Shown: one piece after another, positions 33,132 to 44,443 of the stretch | How the letters are laid out: each line of letters begins with the position of its first letter | How positions within the stretch are numbered: the stretch's first letter is position 1 | From: Cutaneotrichosporon cavernicola | Lineage: Eukaryota; Basidiomycota; Tremellomycetes; Trichosporonales; Trichosporonaceae | Direction of reading: 5' to 3' | Assembly: GCF_030864355.1 (NCBI RefSeq) | Contig: NC_083395.1 | Span: 868,001-932,000 of the forward strand | DNA: 64,000 nucleotides | Position numbers and translations under genes: made by a program | The notes under the pieces: generated by a model | What the model saw: only the letters and a program-made list of their open reading frames with translations | The model's database searches: none | What the model was told of the DNA's origin: nothing

Positions 33132-33568
33132 TCCTCAACTCAGCCCCTCTCAGCTTCAAACATACCGTTTAACGCTCCTCTATTCGCCCCACTCTCGAGC
33201 ACTCTAGCAATTCCAGGCTCCAGGCCTCAACAAGCCTTGTTCCACCTCTTTGCATCCATTCATCCTTAGTACCTTGATCAATGTCCTGGGGCGCACGGGC
33301 GATCTTTGTGAGCTGCGTCCCTCTGAAATCTCTTTGTTGTGCAGTTTTTGGATCAAACCAAACTAGTCGACGTACCTGTGCAAGTTATCCTAACTGTGCT
33401 GTACATTCACATATCCTAGACCAAGACCTCTCTCTTTACAACCAGTCTCTCCCGTAAACAAAGCAAAAGGTCAAACGACCAACTGACAAGCAAACTGACA
33501 GTCGTTACTATCATCAAAGGTAGAAGCTAGCCAAAGGACTGTACCACACATACTGTACCCCACCCACC

Positions 33569-33584
33569 CACACACACACACACA
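33569..33584 (+). repeat. CA dinucleotide microsatellite
   Basis: Eight CA units embedded in a C-rich tract about 195 bases upstream of the HECT_2 gene start, probably inside its 5' leader. Confidence 0.85.
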
Positions 33585-33777
33585 CCCCCATACACCCACC
33601 ATTCCCATCTCTCTATCTCAACTTGAATCTCTCTGTCATCTCTCTGTCATCGTTGTGTTCATCCTCTACCACCCCCTTTAATCACAAACCACCCATCCAA
33701 CCTTGATTCACAATCATCTCAATCACCCAACAGGCCACTCTGCACCTACCCACACAACACCCGGCCTTTCCTTTGAC

Positions 33778-36700
33778 ATGGCCCAGCTCACTCTCGAGCG
33801 CCCACTCTCCGCGCTCGACTTGGCCATACAATCCCACTCGGAACTCCTCCACAATGCCCTTCAGCTCGATGAAGTCGAACCCCTCACCTCCCTTCCTCCT
33901 CCACCAGCCCCTTTCCCAATGGAGCAGCTCGCGCTACTCCTCGCCACCTCCGGCGAGCGGCAATCACTCGAGGATGACCGCGTCTCAGATGTCCTCTCCG
34001 ACGCCGGCACTGACGCATCCGACGTCACCGTCTCAGTACAGTACGACGTAAGTTGTCCACAACGGTCAAGCTGATGTAGTACGACGACATGACTGAGCTC
34101 AATCTCGTCGGTATCCAAAGACACTGCGCCAACTGTATCGAGATCCTTGTCCCACCACAACGCACAGCCTCAGTGTCCTCTGCCGACCAAGAACTGGCCG
34201 GTCGCCTTACCGAGCTACTCGAAGCAACGTACGAGCTCGAGACGTTCCACCCCTCGTCGGCCTGCTGTTCCCCCGCAACCCCGGCTGACGACGAATCAGA
34301 CCAGTCCCCATTCCTTGCTCTAGTTCATACCCTGCTTGGCGCCCAAGCCGTGGTGGCGCAGCGTCAGCCCCGCCCTGCGCCACAAAGCCCATCCAGTGAG
34401 ACGTCGGAACACCCAGTCGAGGTCGTGCGCGAGGAGCTGGCATGGGCGCGCGTCGAGACTCTGGCTCGTGATATTGTCGAGCTCGTTCGCTCTCGTGACG
34501 ACGAGGCCATACCTTGCTTCTCGAGCGAGGAGGAGGACGACGTAAAGTCCATCTTTTCGCTTCCGCCAGTGTATAGGCGAAGCGAGCGTGACTCGGCAGG
34601 CTCGGGCAGCTCACGCGTCTCGGCCGGGTCCGTGTCCTCGCGTGTCTCAGGGCCCCCAGCATACAAAGACTACCGCGACGACCGGGTGGTTGGTGAGCCG
34701 GCGTCGGCCGTTTCAGCCAAGGACAGCAAGAGTGCCGAGATCAGCTCGCCGTGCAGTATGCACTCGGCACTAAGCAGCATTGCGCCAATACTCAACGATC
34801 TTGACACGGTCACGCACGCTATTGAGCGGTTGCATACGATTGCGCCCCAGCTTGACGACCAGCGTATCGCTCTCCGCACGCCGAGCCAGCGTCGGGCAAA
34901 GCCCGCTCCCCTGAACCTGAGACAGCCGACCGAAGCGCGCCTCCGCGAACTCGACGACCTATGGGACAAGATTGAGCGCGCCCACGCACCGATCAAAGAT
35001 GCGGCGGTCGACGACAGGCGGCAGTCGCGCAAGTCGTACATGTTCCGTGAGCTTCCCCCAACCCCCGCGTCGGCGCCCATGAGCCGCGTCGCCTCCCGGA
35101 ACGCTTCCCGAAACGCTTCCCGGAGCGTTTCCCGGACCCGGAGCAGACGCGAGGACCATGAGCGCACGTCGTTCCTCGAGGAGCTGGTGGAGAGCAGTGG
35201 GAGCGCGCGTTTGCGTGACCAGGACGTACCGCTGCGTCCTAGGTCGGCGCTGCCCAAGCCAAATGGATACTTGGCAGAAGCAATTGAGCGGTGCCCCGGA
35301 CGCCTTGGATCTCAGGACTTTCCAATTCCACTGGAGACGTTCCTGGCAAACAAAAGGAAGCAAGCGGCAGAACGGTTGCAAAATACAACAATTACAATTT
35401 CAGACAACGCATCCATCAGGTCATCAGCATCCATCAAGTCGTCCAAGAGTTCTACCCTCAAAGCGCGCCGCAAGCCCAAGGACCTTTTCCAGATTGTGGC
35501 CGACGCGTCAGGCTCCCGCCTACCCAACCAGGACGTGCCTCCGCTCACACCAAAGTCGAAAAAGCACTTCCTCGCGCTAACCGGCACGAGCAAGGACGTC
35601 CCGCCGCGCTCACCGCTCTCGAGCACGGGGTGGTTGCCGCGCGTGGCTAGTCGCGAGCTCCTGACTCCGCGCACCCCTGCGACTCCCTTGAGTCCGTGGG
35701 GCCGCGCGCCGTCTATTGGCGCCAAGACACCAACGTCCCCCGCCTTCCCCCCAAACCTGTTCGACGAGTCTGCCCGCGCATCCGAGTCCCGCTCCATCCG
35801 CAAGATCATGGGCCAGCTCGTTCGTCGCCGCTCCACCGTGTCCCTCAAGGACGGTGGGAGTGCTAACACGACCCCAAAATCTCGCCCCATCCCCCTTCCC
35901 CTCCCACCTCCCCCTCCCCCTCCCATTGACCCCGACGCTGTCGGATACCTCTGTGAGACGCAGGAGAACCTCCGCGTTGTCCAGGTCATGCTGTACGGCG
36001 GGAACACAGCGCAAGCAAGCGACCTCGAGCTCGAGGTTACCACTCCCGGCGGCGCGGTCGTGACCTCTCGCTCCGACCCCAAGGTGCGCATCAACATTGC
36101 CCTCCCGACCCCCGTGCCACTTGGCCAGCGAGTGCCCTTTGCCCCGGCAGACGGACACATGGAGGCCAAGTTGGCTGCGCTGCCGATGAGCGCGACAACC
36201 CTCAACTCGCACATTACGCATGCGCTGAGTGCGCCTAGTCTGCGCCAGCTCGCCCCGCGCAGTCTGTGCTGCACGCAGTGTGACCACGAGATTGCCGAGT
36301 TTCCCTCGGACGTCACGTTCAAGGACCTTCCGAGCGAGCACTGGTCCGAGATGCTGGAGGTGTGGATGTGTCACGCCGACCCGGCGTTTACCGCCCACAT
36401 TGCCAAGCAGACCAAGGACGGCTTCTGGCCTACATCGAGCACAGTCCTCGTGGGTGGAAGTTACCTCCTGGTCGCGGGGAGTGACTGCAAGACCAACCTG
36501 GTAGAGCAGGAGAGCAACGAGGTGAGTTATCTTTAATTATTATGGGCTATAAGAAGGCCGTCGCCATATCCCATTGGCGGTGCGCGGAACCCTTGCAGGT
36601 TCCACGCACGGGTCGATACACCAGCCCCAGAAAATCTCCCCAAACCCTCCTGTTCATACCGTCGTCGCAAGAGTCTCGCGACGGGGGCTACAAGGGGAGG

Positions 36701-37414
36701 GACACTTTTTGTTCTTGTTCTTTGAATCTAGCTAACGCCCAGGCGGACGACTGGCGTCGCGTCTCCTGCCCATGTGGCGAGGTTCTTGGCAAGGTTCGCC
36801 AATCTGGTCCTGGAGCTGGAACGGTCCGTTTCAGCAAGTGGGCCATATCTCTTATGCGCGGCCGTGGTGGGGGCGAGATTGAAGCCGTCCGGTTCCCCGT
36901 CTCGTGCTTTGTCGTCTCGGACATGTTGGAGCTCTCGCAAGCACATGCATCCTATCGATTCCTCATTGCCGACGAAATCACCGGCTCGCCCCGCCTCGCC
37001 CTCTGGCTCTTCAACCCGAGCATGCACGTCGCCCACCGCCGTCCCGCCAAGGCGACATTCAGCCTAACCTCGGCTCCTCCGGCCCCATCTCGACCCAGTT
37101 GGGAGCGCCCGGGCCTATTGGGAATGCGGGCTTCCGGCGACCGCGCGCGTGGCATGCGCAATGCTTCTGCTTCGAGAAAGACGGAATCGCCAGCGCGGAG
37201 CATGCGCGCTGCCAAGATCATGTTCAAGCTCCTCGACGGCGCTGATCGCGGCACCGCGGGTTTGCCGGGCTTCGGCGGGAGTGTCGAGACGATGCGGTAT
37301 CCCCGCGACGTGTGTGATTCGCTCATTGCGGCGCTGAGGGCGAGTACGACGGTTTATCCCGTGTCCAGACGGGCATTGGGGGCGTTCACTTCCGGATTCC
37401 TCGAGCGTGTGTAG
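33778..37414 (+). CDS. UBE3D-like HECT_2 protein with long N-terminal extension
   Basis: Three exons, 33778-34047, 34080-36521 and 36743-37414 (introns 32 and 221 nt), giving 1127 residues. From about residue 708 the HECT-like E2-binding domain (HECT_2, PF09814, as in UBE3D/Ipi10) is recognisable: YLCETQENLRVVQVMLYGG, SLCCTQCDHEIAEFPSD, LEVWMCHADPAF, VLVGGSYLLV and, across the intron, WRRVSCPCGEVLGKV. Known members bind ubiquitin-loaded E2 enzymes and are usually 400-500 residues. The first 700 residues are mostly disordered and carry three copies of a motif of type GxRLxxQD[VF]P near residues 463, 495 and 566, plus an RNASRNASRSVSRTRSR array. Whether the N-terminal half is a true fusion needs transcript data; the frame is continuous. 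Confidence 0.75.
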
Positions 37415-37447
37415 CGTCACTTCCGGATTCCTCGAGCGTGTGTAGCG
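37386..37447 (+). repeat. 31-bp direct duplication spanning the HECT_2 gene stop codon
   Basis: Two perfect adjacent copies of a 31-base unit beginning TCACTTCCGGATTCC. The first copy contains the last codons and TAG stop of the HECT_2 gene; the second lies directly downstream as a non-coding copy. Confidence 0.95.
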
Positions 37448-37909
37448 CGCAAGCTACGTCACCAACACGAGCCGGAATGAGAGAGTGGACAGCGTAAGAG
37501 TGAGCAGTCACAACAACAAGTGTATATCTCAGAAGATTGTACGACATGGTAGAAGTGTAGAGCGTAATCACTGCATTTGATGCTTTTTAATGTACATAGA
37601 CTACGCGAAAAGTCAACGAGACAGCAGTGGAGACAGGTTCCTGTGAGCCCAGGTGAACCGATCAAGTCTGTGCCAACTCTATTTTACTGTCAACACTCAT
37701 CATCAACGTGAACGGCGCTCGCGAAAAGTCAGCGCCTTGGATGCGCTCAGCATCGTCGGCCGTCCCATCAGCATCGCCAGCCCAGCTGTGGTTTCTGCTG
37801 TACAGCACATTCATTCCCGCACACAAAGTATAATGCATCCATGTTCCTCGTTATGCCCATGCCCATCGGGTGCCCAATATATGCAAAGATTCGTTCGCGT
37901 CCGTCTCGA
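37415..37909. other. Convergent 3' intergenic region
   Basis: 495 bases between the HECT_2 gene (plus) and the hydrolase gene (minus). It starts with the second copy of the 31-bp repeat. No gene or RNA is supported. Confidence 0.45.
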
Positions 37910-39413
37910 TTACTGCAGATGTGACTCAATGAACTCGACAGCTGCACCGCAGCACTCGTCGTAGCCCTTCACGCGGCGGGACTGGGGTCAGTGTGTTCTG
38001 CTGCAAAGGTATGTGCGCCGGCGTGTGCGTGTGCGTAGGCGCCAGAGCGCAAGCTCATTCGTCTCTGGTGCTGTCCAGTCTGTCCTACTGCTCTCCTCCA
38101 TTCTCACCCTTCCCCGCCTCCAAAACCCACTCACAGTGAAGCGCTGATCAAACACATGCCCACCCCCCGGCTCGTAATACTCGGCGACCGGCACGCCCAT
38201 CTCCCGCAGCCGCTGAGCCATGTCACGACTCTGCTCGATAGGAACGACCCCGTCCGCCTCGCCGTGCACGAAGAACGTTGGCGGATGGGGATATCCGCCG
38301 CTCGTGCCATTCTCGTGCCCGCGTCCGCTGGCGCCGTTCGTCCCGACGCCATTGGCGTGATCATCCCCCCGTCCTCCCACAAGTCTAAGCGGCGAGTGCT
38401 TCTCAGCGTACGTGCGCTTCGCCTCCTCACTGTCGCCGCGGAGCACAGCGTCCACCCAGTTTCCGCGGTTCATCAACGTGAACACATCGCCCTGGAGATG
38501 CTGCCGACGCCCAACGATGAGAGTGAGGCTGTGAAACGCGCGGCGAAGCTCGCCTTGTCCGTATCTAACGTGAGCAGGGGAGGGACAGGTGATGATGGCG
38601 TTGGCAGGGTTGTGGTCGTGCGCGGCGGCGGCGACCTCGGCCTCGTTGAACTCGCCGCTGAGCTCGGCGTGATCTCCACGGTTCTGGAAGAAAGGGTCGG
38701 CGAGGTCGAAAAGTGCGTGGACGGCGAGGAAGGCGCGTGGTGGCGGCTGGAGAGTCTGAGCAAGGAGGCCGGCGATGGTGCCGCCCGCGCTTTCGCCCCC
38801 GACAGCGAAGCGCTCCAGCGCAACGGTGTTGCCGAGGAAGGTGGGGAGGTGGGCGCGACACCATGCGTACGCGTCGTTAGCATCGTCGAGAATGTCGTCG
38901 AGCGACGCCTGAGGGGCGAAGCGGTACGCGAACGAGACGACGTGAATACCACGCATCAGTAGGAGAGGTACGACCCACGGCGTGATCTCTGGTCGTCAGC
39001 GTGGACTCTAGGCCTGCAATGGCAGACCTGAATGCCAGAGCTCGATTCAACTAGTTGAATCACAGCTGGTGCTGGGGACAGGAAGGTGCAAAGGCCCATC
39101 ATCGACGGCATGATCTGCGTCTCCAGCGTTTCCCGGCGCCAGTTGCGCACCGGCCATCCGTCTATTCTCGTTCGGCGCTTCGGCTCCACTGCGCAGATGA
39201 CAACCTACCTTCGTGCATGCCAAAAAGAAAGGCCCCGCCGTGCGACCAGAGGACCCAGGGCCTTGGGCTGTTTACGGGTGCCGGCCAGAGACGGAGGCGG
39301 AGCTCAACACCATGTTTCGCGGCAAAGATGTGGTCGCTAAAGGGGCAGGTGTAGTCTGTTGGATGGGGGAGAGTGTTTGTGGTGAAGGCCGAGGGCGCGC
39401 TCGTGTCTGGCAT
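37910..39413 (-). CDS. HSL-type alpha/beta hydrolase
   Basis: Three exons on the minus strand: 39413-39209, 38988-38135 and 37981-37910 (introns 220 and 153 nt), giving 376 residues. The oxyanion segment SHGGAFLFG, the strand RGIHVVSFAYRFAPQASL, the nucleophile elbow GGESAGG, the acid in FFVHGEADGVVPIEQS and the catalytic His in PGGGHVFDQRF give a complete triad of the hormone-sensitive-lipase-like class. The last exon adds GYDECCGAAVEFIESHLQ, a normal final helix, and would be missed if the frame were read through the donor at 38134. It is probably a cytosolic esterase or deacetylase; substrate unknown. A Gly/Asn/His-rich insert lies before the acid. Confidence 0.85.
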
Positions 39414-39472
39414 GGCGCGTTGGAGCGGCCGCGAGTTGGGGCAGGGGCAAGGGAAGGTGGAATGTGGGAGGT

Positions 39473-39504
39473 GGGGTGGTGGGGTGGTGGGGTGGTGGGG
39501 TGGT
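39473..39504 (+). repeat. GGGGTGGT octamer array, possible G-quadruplex
   Basis: Four perfect GGGGTGGT units, extended on both sides by G-rich sequence, lie about 60-90 bases upstream of the hydrolase start on the template strand side. The G-run spacing could allow G-quadruplex formation (inference). Confidence 0.85.
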
Positions 39505-39604
39505 GGGTGGGAGTCGACGAGTAATGCGTTGTTCGCGTTACTTGAGATGAATGATAGGATGAGTGAAAGATGCGTGAAGAAGAGATGGAGAATGTTGTTG
39601 TGTT

Positions 39605-39622
39605 AGAGAGAGAGAGAGAGAG
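39605..39622 (+). repeat. GA dinucleotide microsatellite
   Basis: Nine AG units in a non-coding region upstream of the hydrolase gene. Confidence 0.85.
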
Positions 39623-40124
39623 ACTAAAGGCCAGTGACTAGAAATCTCAATAAACTTGAGAGACGCGGATGTAGCCAACAGTCAACAGCCAACAGCCAAC
39701 GCCAACGGCGATGGATGGATGGAGAGGTACAGCAGCTGTGTAATACTACCGTACAACAGTCGCGTCTCCTACAGCCCCTCTGCCTTTGTATGCATCAAAG
39801 GCCATCCTGCATTCTCGATCAAGAGTCGACGTGCCAGCCCGAGGATTGCGCCTCCCGATCACCCCTCTCCCCACCCTGGGGACAGCTTGGAGCAGCGGCG
39901 CCTTCGGCGTCATTCAACTCACAAATCTCTGTAATCGTATTCACCGCCCGCCGCCCCCGTCCACCGCCACTAACCACCCTCACCCTCCCGTCTATTCCTC
40001 TCAACTCCTGGCAATCGACCACGCAGGTTATACGCTACAACAGATATCAACAATTATTTATTCCACTACAACAAGCTCAGGCCGTCCATGCTCGTGACGA
40101 CGTGTTCGTCAACGTCGCCTGCCG

Positions 40125-41282
40125 TCAGCTCCACCTGCCTAGGAACTTACGCCCACATGCCGCGCATTCCACTGCCCGTCCATACTCGATCCTCTCTAGC
40201 ACTTGCTTCACAAACTCGTCATTGAGCCCTCTGGCAGGCAGGTCACGGGCAATACCAGCCTTGATGCTCTCGTCAACCAGGTCGCGTACTTCGCCGTACC
40301 ACACTCCGTCCGAGTCGTCGTCGCCCCGCACCTCCTTTGTGAGCACATGGTTTGCTACACCGCAAAACCGCCACCGCGTCCGCGCCAGTGTCGCCTCATG
40401 CGTTTCCACCCCAAGACTGGACGGGAAGAGGTTCTTGATCGCGGTGCCCATCTGCCATGGGCGGAGGTTCCAATCGGGACCGGGGAGGCGCACCGCAGCC
40501 GCACCCGTGGGGAAGCGATAGTCGTCCCGGTAGATGGGGTGTGGAATCGCGTGCGGGGCAAACTCGTAGATATTGGTTGTGGGGAGAGACGGGAGGACCT
40601 GGTGAACGACGTCGTGGAAAGTGACATCCTCGATGTCCCATGCTGCCACAAGTGCCTCGAGGCGCCGTGCGAGAGCATACTGGCCCAAGGTCGAGGCCTC
40701 GCGGTAGTCGTTCCATTTATCCGCTACAACGTGCCTAAACGCGACGCAGAGGTGGGTGGCGCGCTGCGCCGCCAGCGCCTCAATAAGGGGTGGGACATAG
40801 GGCCCGATACCATAGTCCGGCGTCCAGATACGTAGCTGGTCGGTAGCGACGGGCCCGAAACATACAGCCTGAAGGCGGGGCATAAGTACGCCGGGAGGAA
40901 GTGAAGTCGCTATCTTGGCCAAGGTCTGGCTCTGATGGTCACGAGGGAGGGCAGGCACCTTGAGGCGCCGCACATGGCTCCACGCCGCCAGGCGGCGGAT
41001 TGTAGCCCTGGACGCGGTCCAGCCCGGCGTCTTCCCCTCGTCATCGAACCCCGTAAAGCCCTCCACATCGCCGGGGTCGAGAGCACTGAGCAACCCCGTT
41101 GCGTGGGGCCCGAGTTTGATCTCGGAGTAGAGAAACGGGGCCGCGGCGTCGTATGCCGCACGTGAGGCGCGTGACAATGAAGCGAGGGTGCCCCGCGCGC
41201 CCCTCGCATTGAGGAGTTGGGCGACACGCACGTGAATATCGAGAGGTAGTTTGATAGGGTCTGGGCGATGGGGTTGGACCAT
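40125..41282 (-). CDS. F-box-like protein, lineage-specific type
   Basis: A single exon of 385 residues. The N-terminus (IKLPLDIHVRVAQLLNARG, then LASLSRASRAAYDAAAPFLY) has the Leu-Pro and helical spacing of a degenerate F-box, which would link substrates to SCF ubiquitin ligases through Skp1. The middle has hydrophobic segments reminiscent of leucine-rich-repeat-like or solenoid regions, but no clear repeat. The end has one isolated CAAC pair (ECAACGRKFLGRWS), too little for a complete zinc site. Paralogous F-box-like families of this shape are common in basidiomycetes; no specific function is inferred. It is divergently arranged with the Zn2Cys6 factor gene. Confidence 0.6.
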   Translation of the reverse strand: MVQPHRPDPIKLPLDIHVRVAQLLNARGARGTLASLSRASRAAYDAAAPFLYSEIKLGPHATGLLSALDPGDVEGFTGFDDEGKTPGWTASRATIRRLAAWSHVRRLKVPALPRDHQSQTLAKIATSLPPGVLMPRLQAVCFGPVATDQLRIWTPDYGIGPYVPPLIEALAAQRATHLCVAFRHVVADKWNDYREASTLGQYALARRLEALVAAWDIEDVTFHDVVHQVLPSLPTTNIYEFAPHAIPHPIYRDDYRFPTGAAAVRLPGPDWNLRPWQMGTAIKNLFPSSLGVETHEATLARTRWRFCGVANHVLTKEVRGDDDSDGVWYGEVRDLVDESIKAGIARDLPARGLNDEFVKQVLERIEYGRAVECAACGRKFLGRWS

Positions 41283-41686
41283 GGTGGCGCGGTTGAGGGT
41301 GAAAGACGCGCGAATAGCAAGAGTGGAATGGTTGTTGGGTGGCGGTTGAGTTGAGAGATCCGTGGAACTAGATCGGGCGGTGGTCGCTTATAACTGCCAG
41401 TCTCGCTAAACTGAATAAGATTCCGCATTAATCGAGCGGTGCCCCGATTAAGGAGGATTAGAAGAAGGGAATACCTCCACATTTCTTGTATTCGACCTTG
41501 CTTTGCCTGAACACCTCATCCCCTAACATCTTTATTGACTTGACTTTGTCATCTTCCCTCATCTCTTCTTCAACGTTAACTCACACTATCCCATCATCTC
41601 CTAACACGCAGCGCCTTTTGGCTGCAGCTGCAGCCTTTCCTTTCCTACCCCAAACTCTCTCAGTTTCTCGTCACCTCTTCCATTCA
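41283..41686. promoter_or_regulatory. Divergent promoter of F-box-like and Zn2Cys6 genes
   Basis: 404 bases. The right half is T/C-rich on the plus strand and probably forms the leader of the Zn2Cys6 gene. The frame upstream of the ATG at 41687 is open back to 41486, but that extension has no family resemblance. Confidence 0.45.
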
Positions 41687-43703
41687 ATGTCCGAGTCCCC
41701 CCCCGCCAAGCGCCACTCGCCTGACCCCGCCGGGGGCGGTACATCCGCGTCGCAGAAGCGCACACGCTCACGTAACGGGTGCCTCGTTTGTCGCGCACGC
41801 CGCATCAAGTGCGATCTCGGTGGGTACTCACCGGCTGCAACCAGGATCAGGTGCAGGTGACCTGAATCGCAGCTGCAAAGGCTGCTTACGTACGCAACGA
41901 GGCCGTTGCTGACACCAGAACGGCCTGAATGCAAGCGTTGCGTCAACTACGGAGCCGAGTGTGTCTATCCGATCAAGAAGGCGTTTGATGCGGCTGCAGT
42001 GGATGCCGCCCTGGGGAGCCGGCACAACCGGCCATCAAGCGTCGCTGCAACCGCGGCAGCGTTCCACGACCCCAACGCTGGACCGAGCCGCAGTTCAGCC
42101 GTGTCCCCACCCCTCCCCCTCATCCTGAACAACCAGCCTGCGCGGGCGGATATGCGTAGCACAGTTGAGGACCTGCCGCCTATGGAAATGGTCCACGCGC
42201 TGTTCCGCAAGACCAAGATGGGCTCGTTCTTCAACAACCCTGGCATGTGTCCTCCCGAGTTCCTCCAGCATGTCTTTCCGAATCCAGATGACCTCCGTTG
42301 TGTGCGCTATTCAAGTTTACGCTAAGCTAATCCCAGTTCCACCACTGCCTCACATACACACTCTCGCTCATGGTGATTGACGAGGAGCACAATCCATGGG
42401 TTGAACATATCGCTCCCATGTTCCTTTTCCCCACCGGCGACGCGCCTCTCTCCACTTCAGCCCTCAAGTTTGCGATGCTCGCGATCGGAGCCACGCACCT
42501 CGCATACCTCGAGGCGACGAGTCGTGTGTCGCCAGCGCAAGCTGAGAACACGCTTCAGATGTCGCGACAGTACCGACACACTGCGCTCGGCCTTCTCCGC
42601 CAGGCACGGCGTATCCCAGGTGAACTGTCAAACGACGCGTTCTTGGCAGCATCGCTGCTGATTGTGGACAACGATATCCTCGCGGCGACCGTGTCGTGGC
42701 GTGAGCCTCTCCGCTATGCCAAGGCGTCCATTGCCCACCGCGGTGGAGCTGGCAATGTACTCTTTGGCCAGGACTGGCGTACTGCCCTCGCTGGTCGTGT
42801 GAACGGGGGCCCAGAGCTTGCACCGCCGCTCTCAGCGCGGCGCTACCTTATCGAGCATGCGGTAATGCACGACTTGTTGTGTGGGTTTGACATTGCGGTT
42901 GACATTCCGCTTCCGCCAGGCCACATGCTGACTCGCAGCATGCCTGACGTCTGGTGCCCCACCAACCATCCTCGACAACGACTCGCCATGGTGGGAGGCT
43001 CTGGGCACGACAGGAGGCACAGACCGCGAGGTGTGTTTTTGATGCTTTGCGCCGAGCCAGCTGACAATCTTAGTGGGAATCAATCGAGGCGCTGGTCGGG
43101 TACGACCGGTCTCTGATGCGGATTGTGGGGACGATCCTGGCGTTGTATTCTGAGTGGCGGGCGTTTGAGGCGCATTACCGCCCTCTGAACGAGCTTGACC
43201 CAGCCGTGTCGCTCCACTCGCCTGCAGCCATGGAGCGGATGGAGCTGAGTCGGCGCTTGGCCGACTGCCAGATTGAGCTCGCGACGTGGCGCGCCGAAGC
43301 GCCAGCGAGGTACATGGACCAGCGCACGATGGTGGGGTCCATGGCGCTATGGCACGAGGCGCAGATAATCGTCCTGCGCGACATGCAAAAACGGGGACGG
43401 GACGATGCGGACGTGCAGTCGTCGGCGGCGGCCGTGCTTGAGCTGTGCATCGAGGCAGGGGACAAGGTCGAGTTTCTCAACTGGCCGTTCTCGGTTGCGT
43501 GCAGTGTACTGCTGGACCCCGACAAGCGCGAGACGGCACGCGGTATCATCAAGACGTTTGCGTACCAGTGCTGTCACGAGATTGAGAGCGTGCGGGTTCT
43601 TGTCGAGGAGATGTGGCGCCGCATTGACGAGGGATACGATGACGAGGCGTGTAACTGGCGCGAGGTGCTGCTGGAGATTGGGCGGCCTGTGCTGATCGGG
43701 TAG
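41687..43703 (+). CDS. Zn2Cys6 fungal transcription factor
   Basis: Five exons, 41687-41819, 41919-42301, 42337-42880, 42939-43030 and 43074-43703, giving 593 residues. The binuclear zinc cluster is split by the first intron: NGCLVCRARRIKCDL then ERPECKRCVNYGAECVYP, a complete six-Cys set near residues 33-62. The rest matches the fungal-specific regulatory region: MLAIGATHLAYLEATSR, AVMHDLLSCLTSGAPPTILD, NDSPWWEALG and SIEALVGYDRSLMRIVGTIL, ending with a Trp/Arg/Glu-rich helical part. It should be a nuclear regulator binding CGG-type half sites; targets unknown. Intron 3 (42881-42938) and intron 4 are inferred because only that splicing joins the family motifs in frame. Confidence 0.85.
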
Positions 43704-44443
43704 AGAGGATGGACGATAAGGTTAGTGTCTTTTGGGATCTATGGGATGTCGGGTCATACATATCATGATGCATGGAGATTGTGGCGTGTCCGGGACGGAG
43801 ATGATAGTGTTACCATTCCATGCGAGGATATGGGAGGCTGAGCCGATGTTGGGAAGGAGATGGAATGGTGGGCAGGACGGTGATTGATTAGTCAGAGTAT
43901 CCGAGGAATCATACGTCGTGGCGTGGCGTTGAGGCAGATAGGCGGCTAGACGACGGTATCTTGCAGTTACAGTGACGGGTCCACCGTCTAGCATGTCAGA
44001 GATGTCGGTAAATGCGAGGCGGTTATCGCCAGAGCCTTCGACGAGCATCGCAGGTTCCGAGGCTAATCATAATGAAGAACCTCGGCTTTGCCGAAGTTGG
44101 CTGTGGAGTTGGTTGAGCCTAAAATCTCCTTGCGGCTAAACGACAAGCGATATGCGAAGCCACGTTACATCCTCCTCTTCCCTTCTGCCTTGTCGCCCAC
44201 ATTTTGCATCAGCCGCTGGGCAGCAGCTGCGTCGCCTCAGCTGCGTCGCCTCGCCGCCTCGCCGCCAAGTTGCCTCTGGAGATGATGGAGATTAGGTCCC
44301 CCAGACCCACCCCACACCCAGGCTAATCTAGATGAGCCGGATCATCCCCCTCATCCTCATCTCCCATTGCCGGAACACTCCCGGCCCACAGAATAGATAT
44401 ATATCCATCTCTTCATCCCTTCTCGACTCCCCAGTACACAACC
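43704..44443. promoter_or_regulatory. Upstream region of the copper amine oxidase gene
   Basis: 740 bases. It contains a small direct repeat of CAGCTGCGTCGCCT near 44226-44255 and an AT alternation (ATATATAT) at 44397-44404, 40-47 bases before the start codon. No gene is supported. Confidence 0.5.
44397..44404 (+). promoter_or_regulatory. TATA-like box before the amine oxidase gene
   Basis: ATATATAT centred about 43 bases upstream of the ATG at 44444. If it acts as a TATA box the leader would be very short, in keeping with a strongly transcribed, codon-biased gene. This is the clearest TATA-like element I noticed in the window. Confidence 0.4.

Larger units (their letters stand above)
32497..33777. 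promoter_or_regulatory. Long upstream region of the HECT_2 gene
   Basis: 1281 bases without a supported gene. The distal part is mixed; from about 33360 the plus strand is A/C-rich and looks like a long 5' leader. It contains a CAGCCTT heptamer array and a CA microsatellite, listed separately. Short open frames here lack family resemblance. Confidence 0.45.
39414..40124. promoter_or_regulatory. Upstream region of the HSL-type hydrolase with G-rich and GA repeats
   Basis: 711 bases between the hydrolase start and the 3' end of the F-box-like gene. It contains a GGGGTGGT tandem array at 39473-39504 and a GA tract at 39605-39622. Overlapping open frames on the plus strand (to about 40521) run antisense into the F-box-like gene and show no family. 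Confidence 0.45.

Noticed and set aside
32497..33700. Possible small gene upstream of the HECT_2 gene
   Set aside because: Only short frames made of simple repeats (CAGCCTT, CA) are present; it reads as a long leader.
39634..40521. 295-codon plus-strand open frame
   Set aside because: Overlaps the F-box-like gene antisense, has biased Ser/Arg/Pro composition and no plausible promoter or domain.
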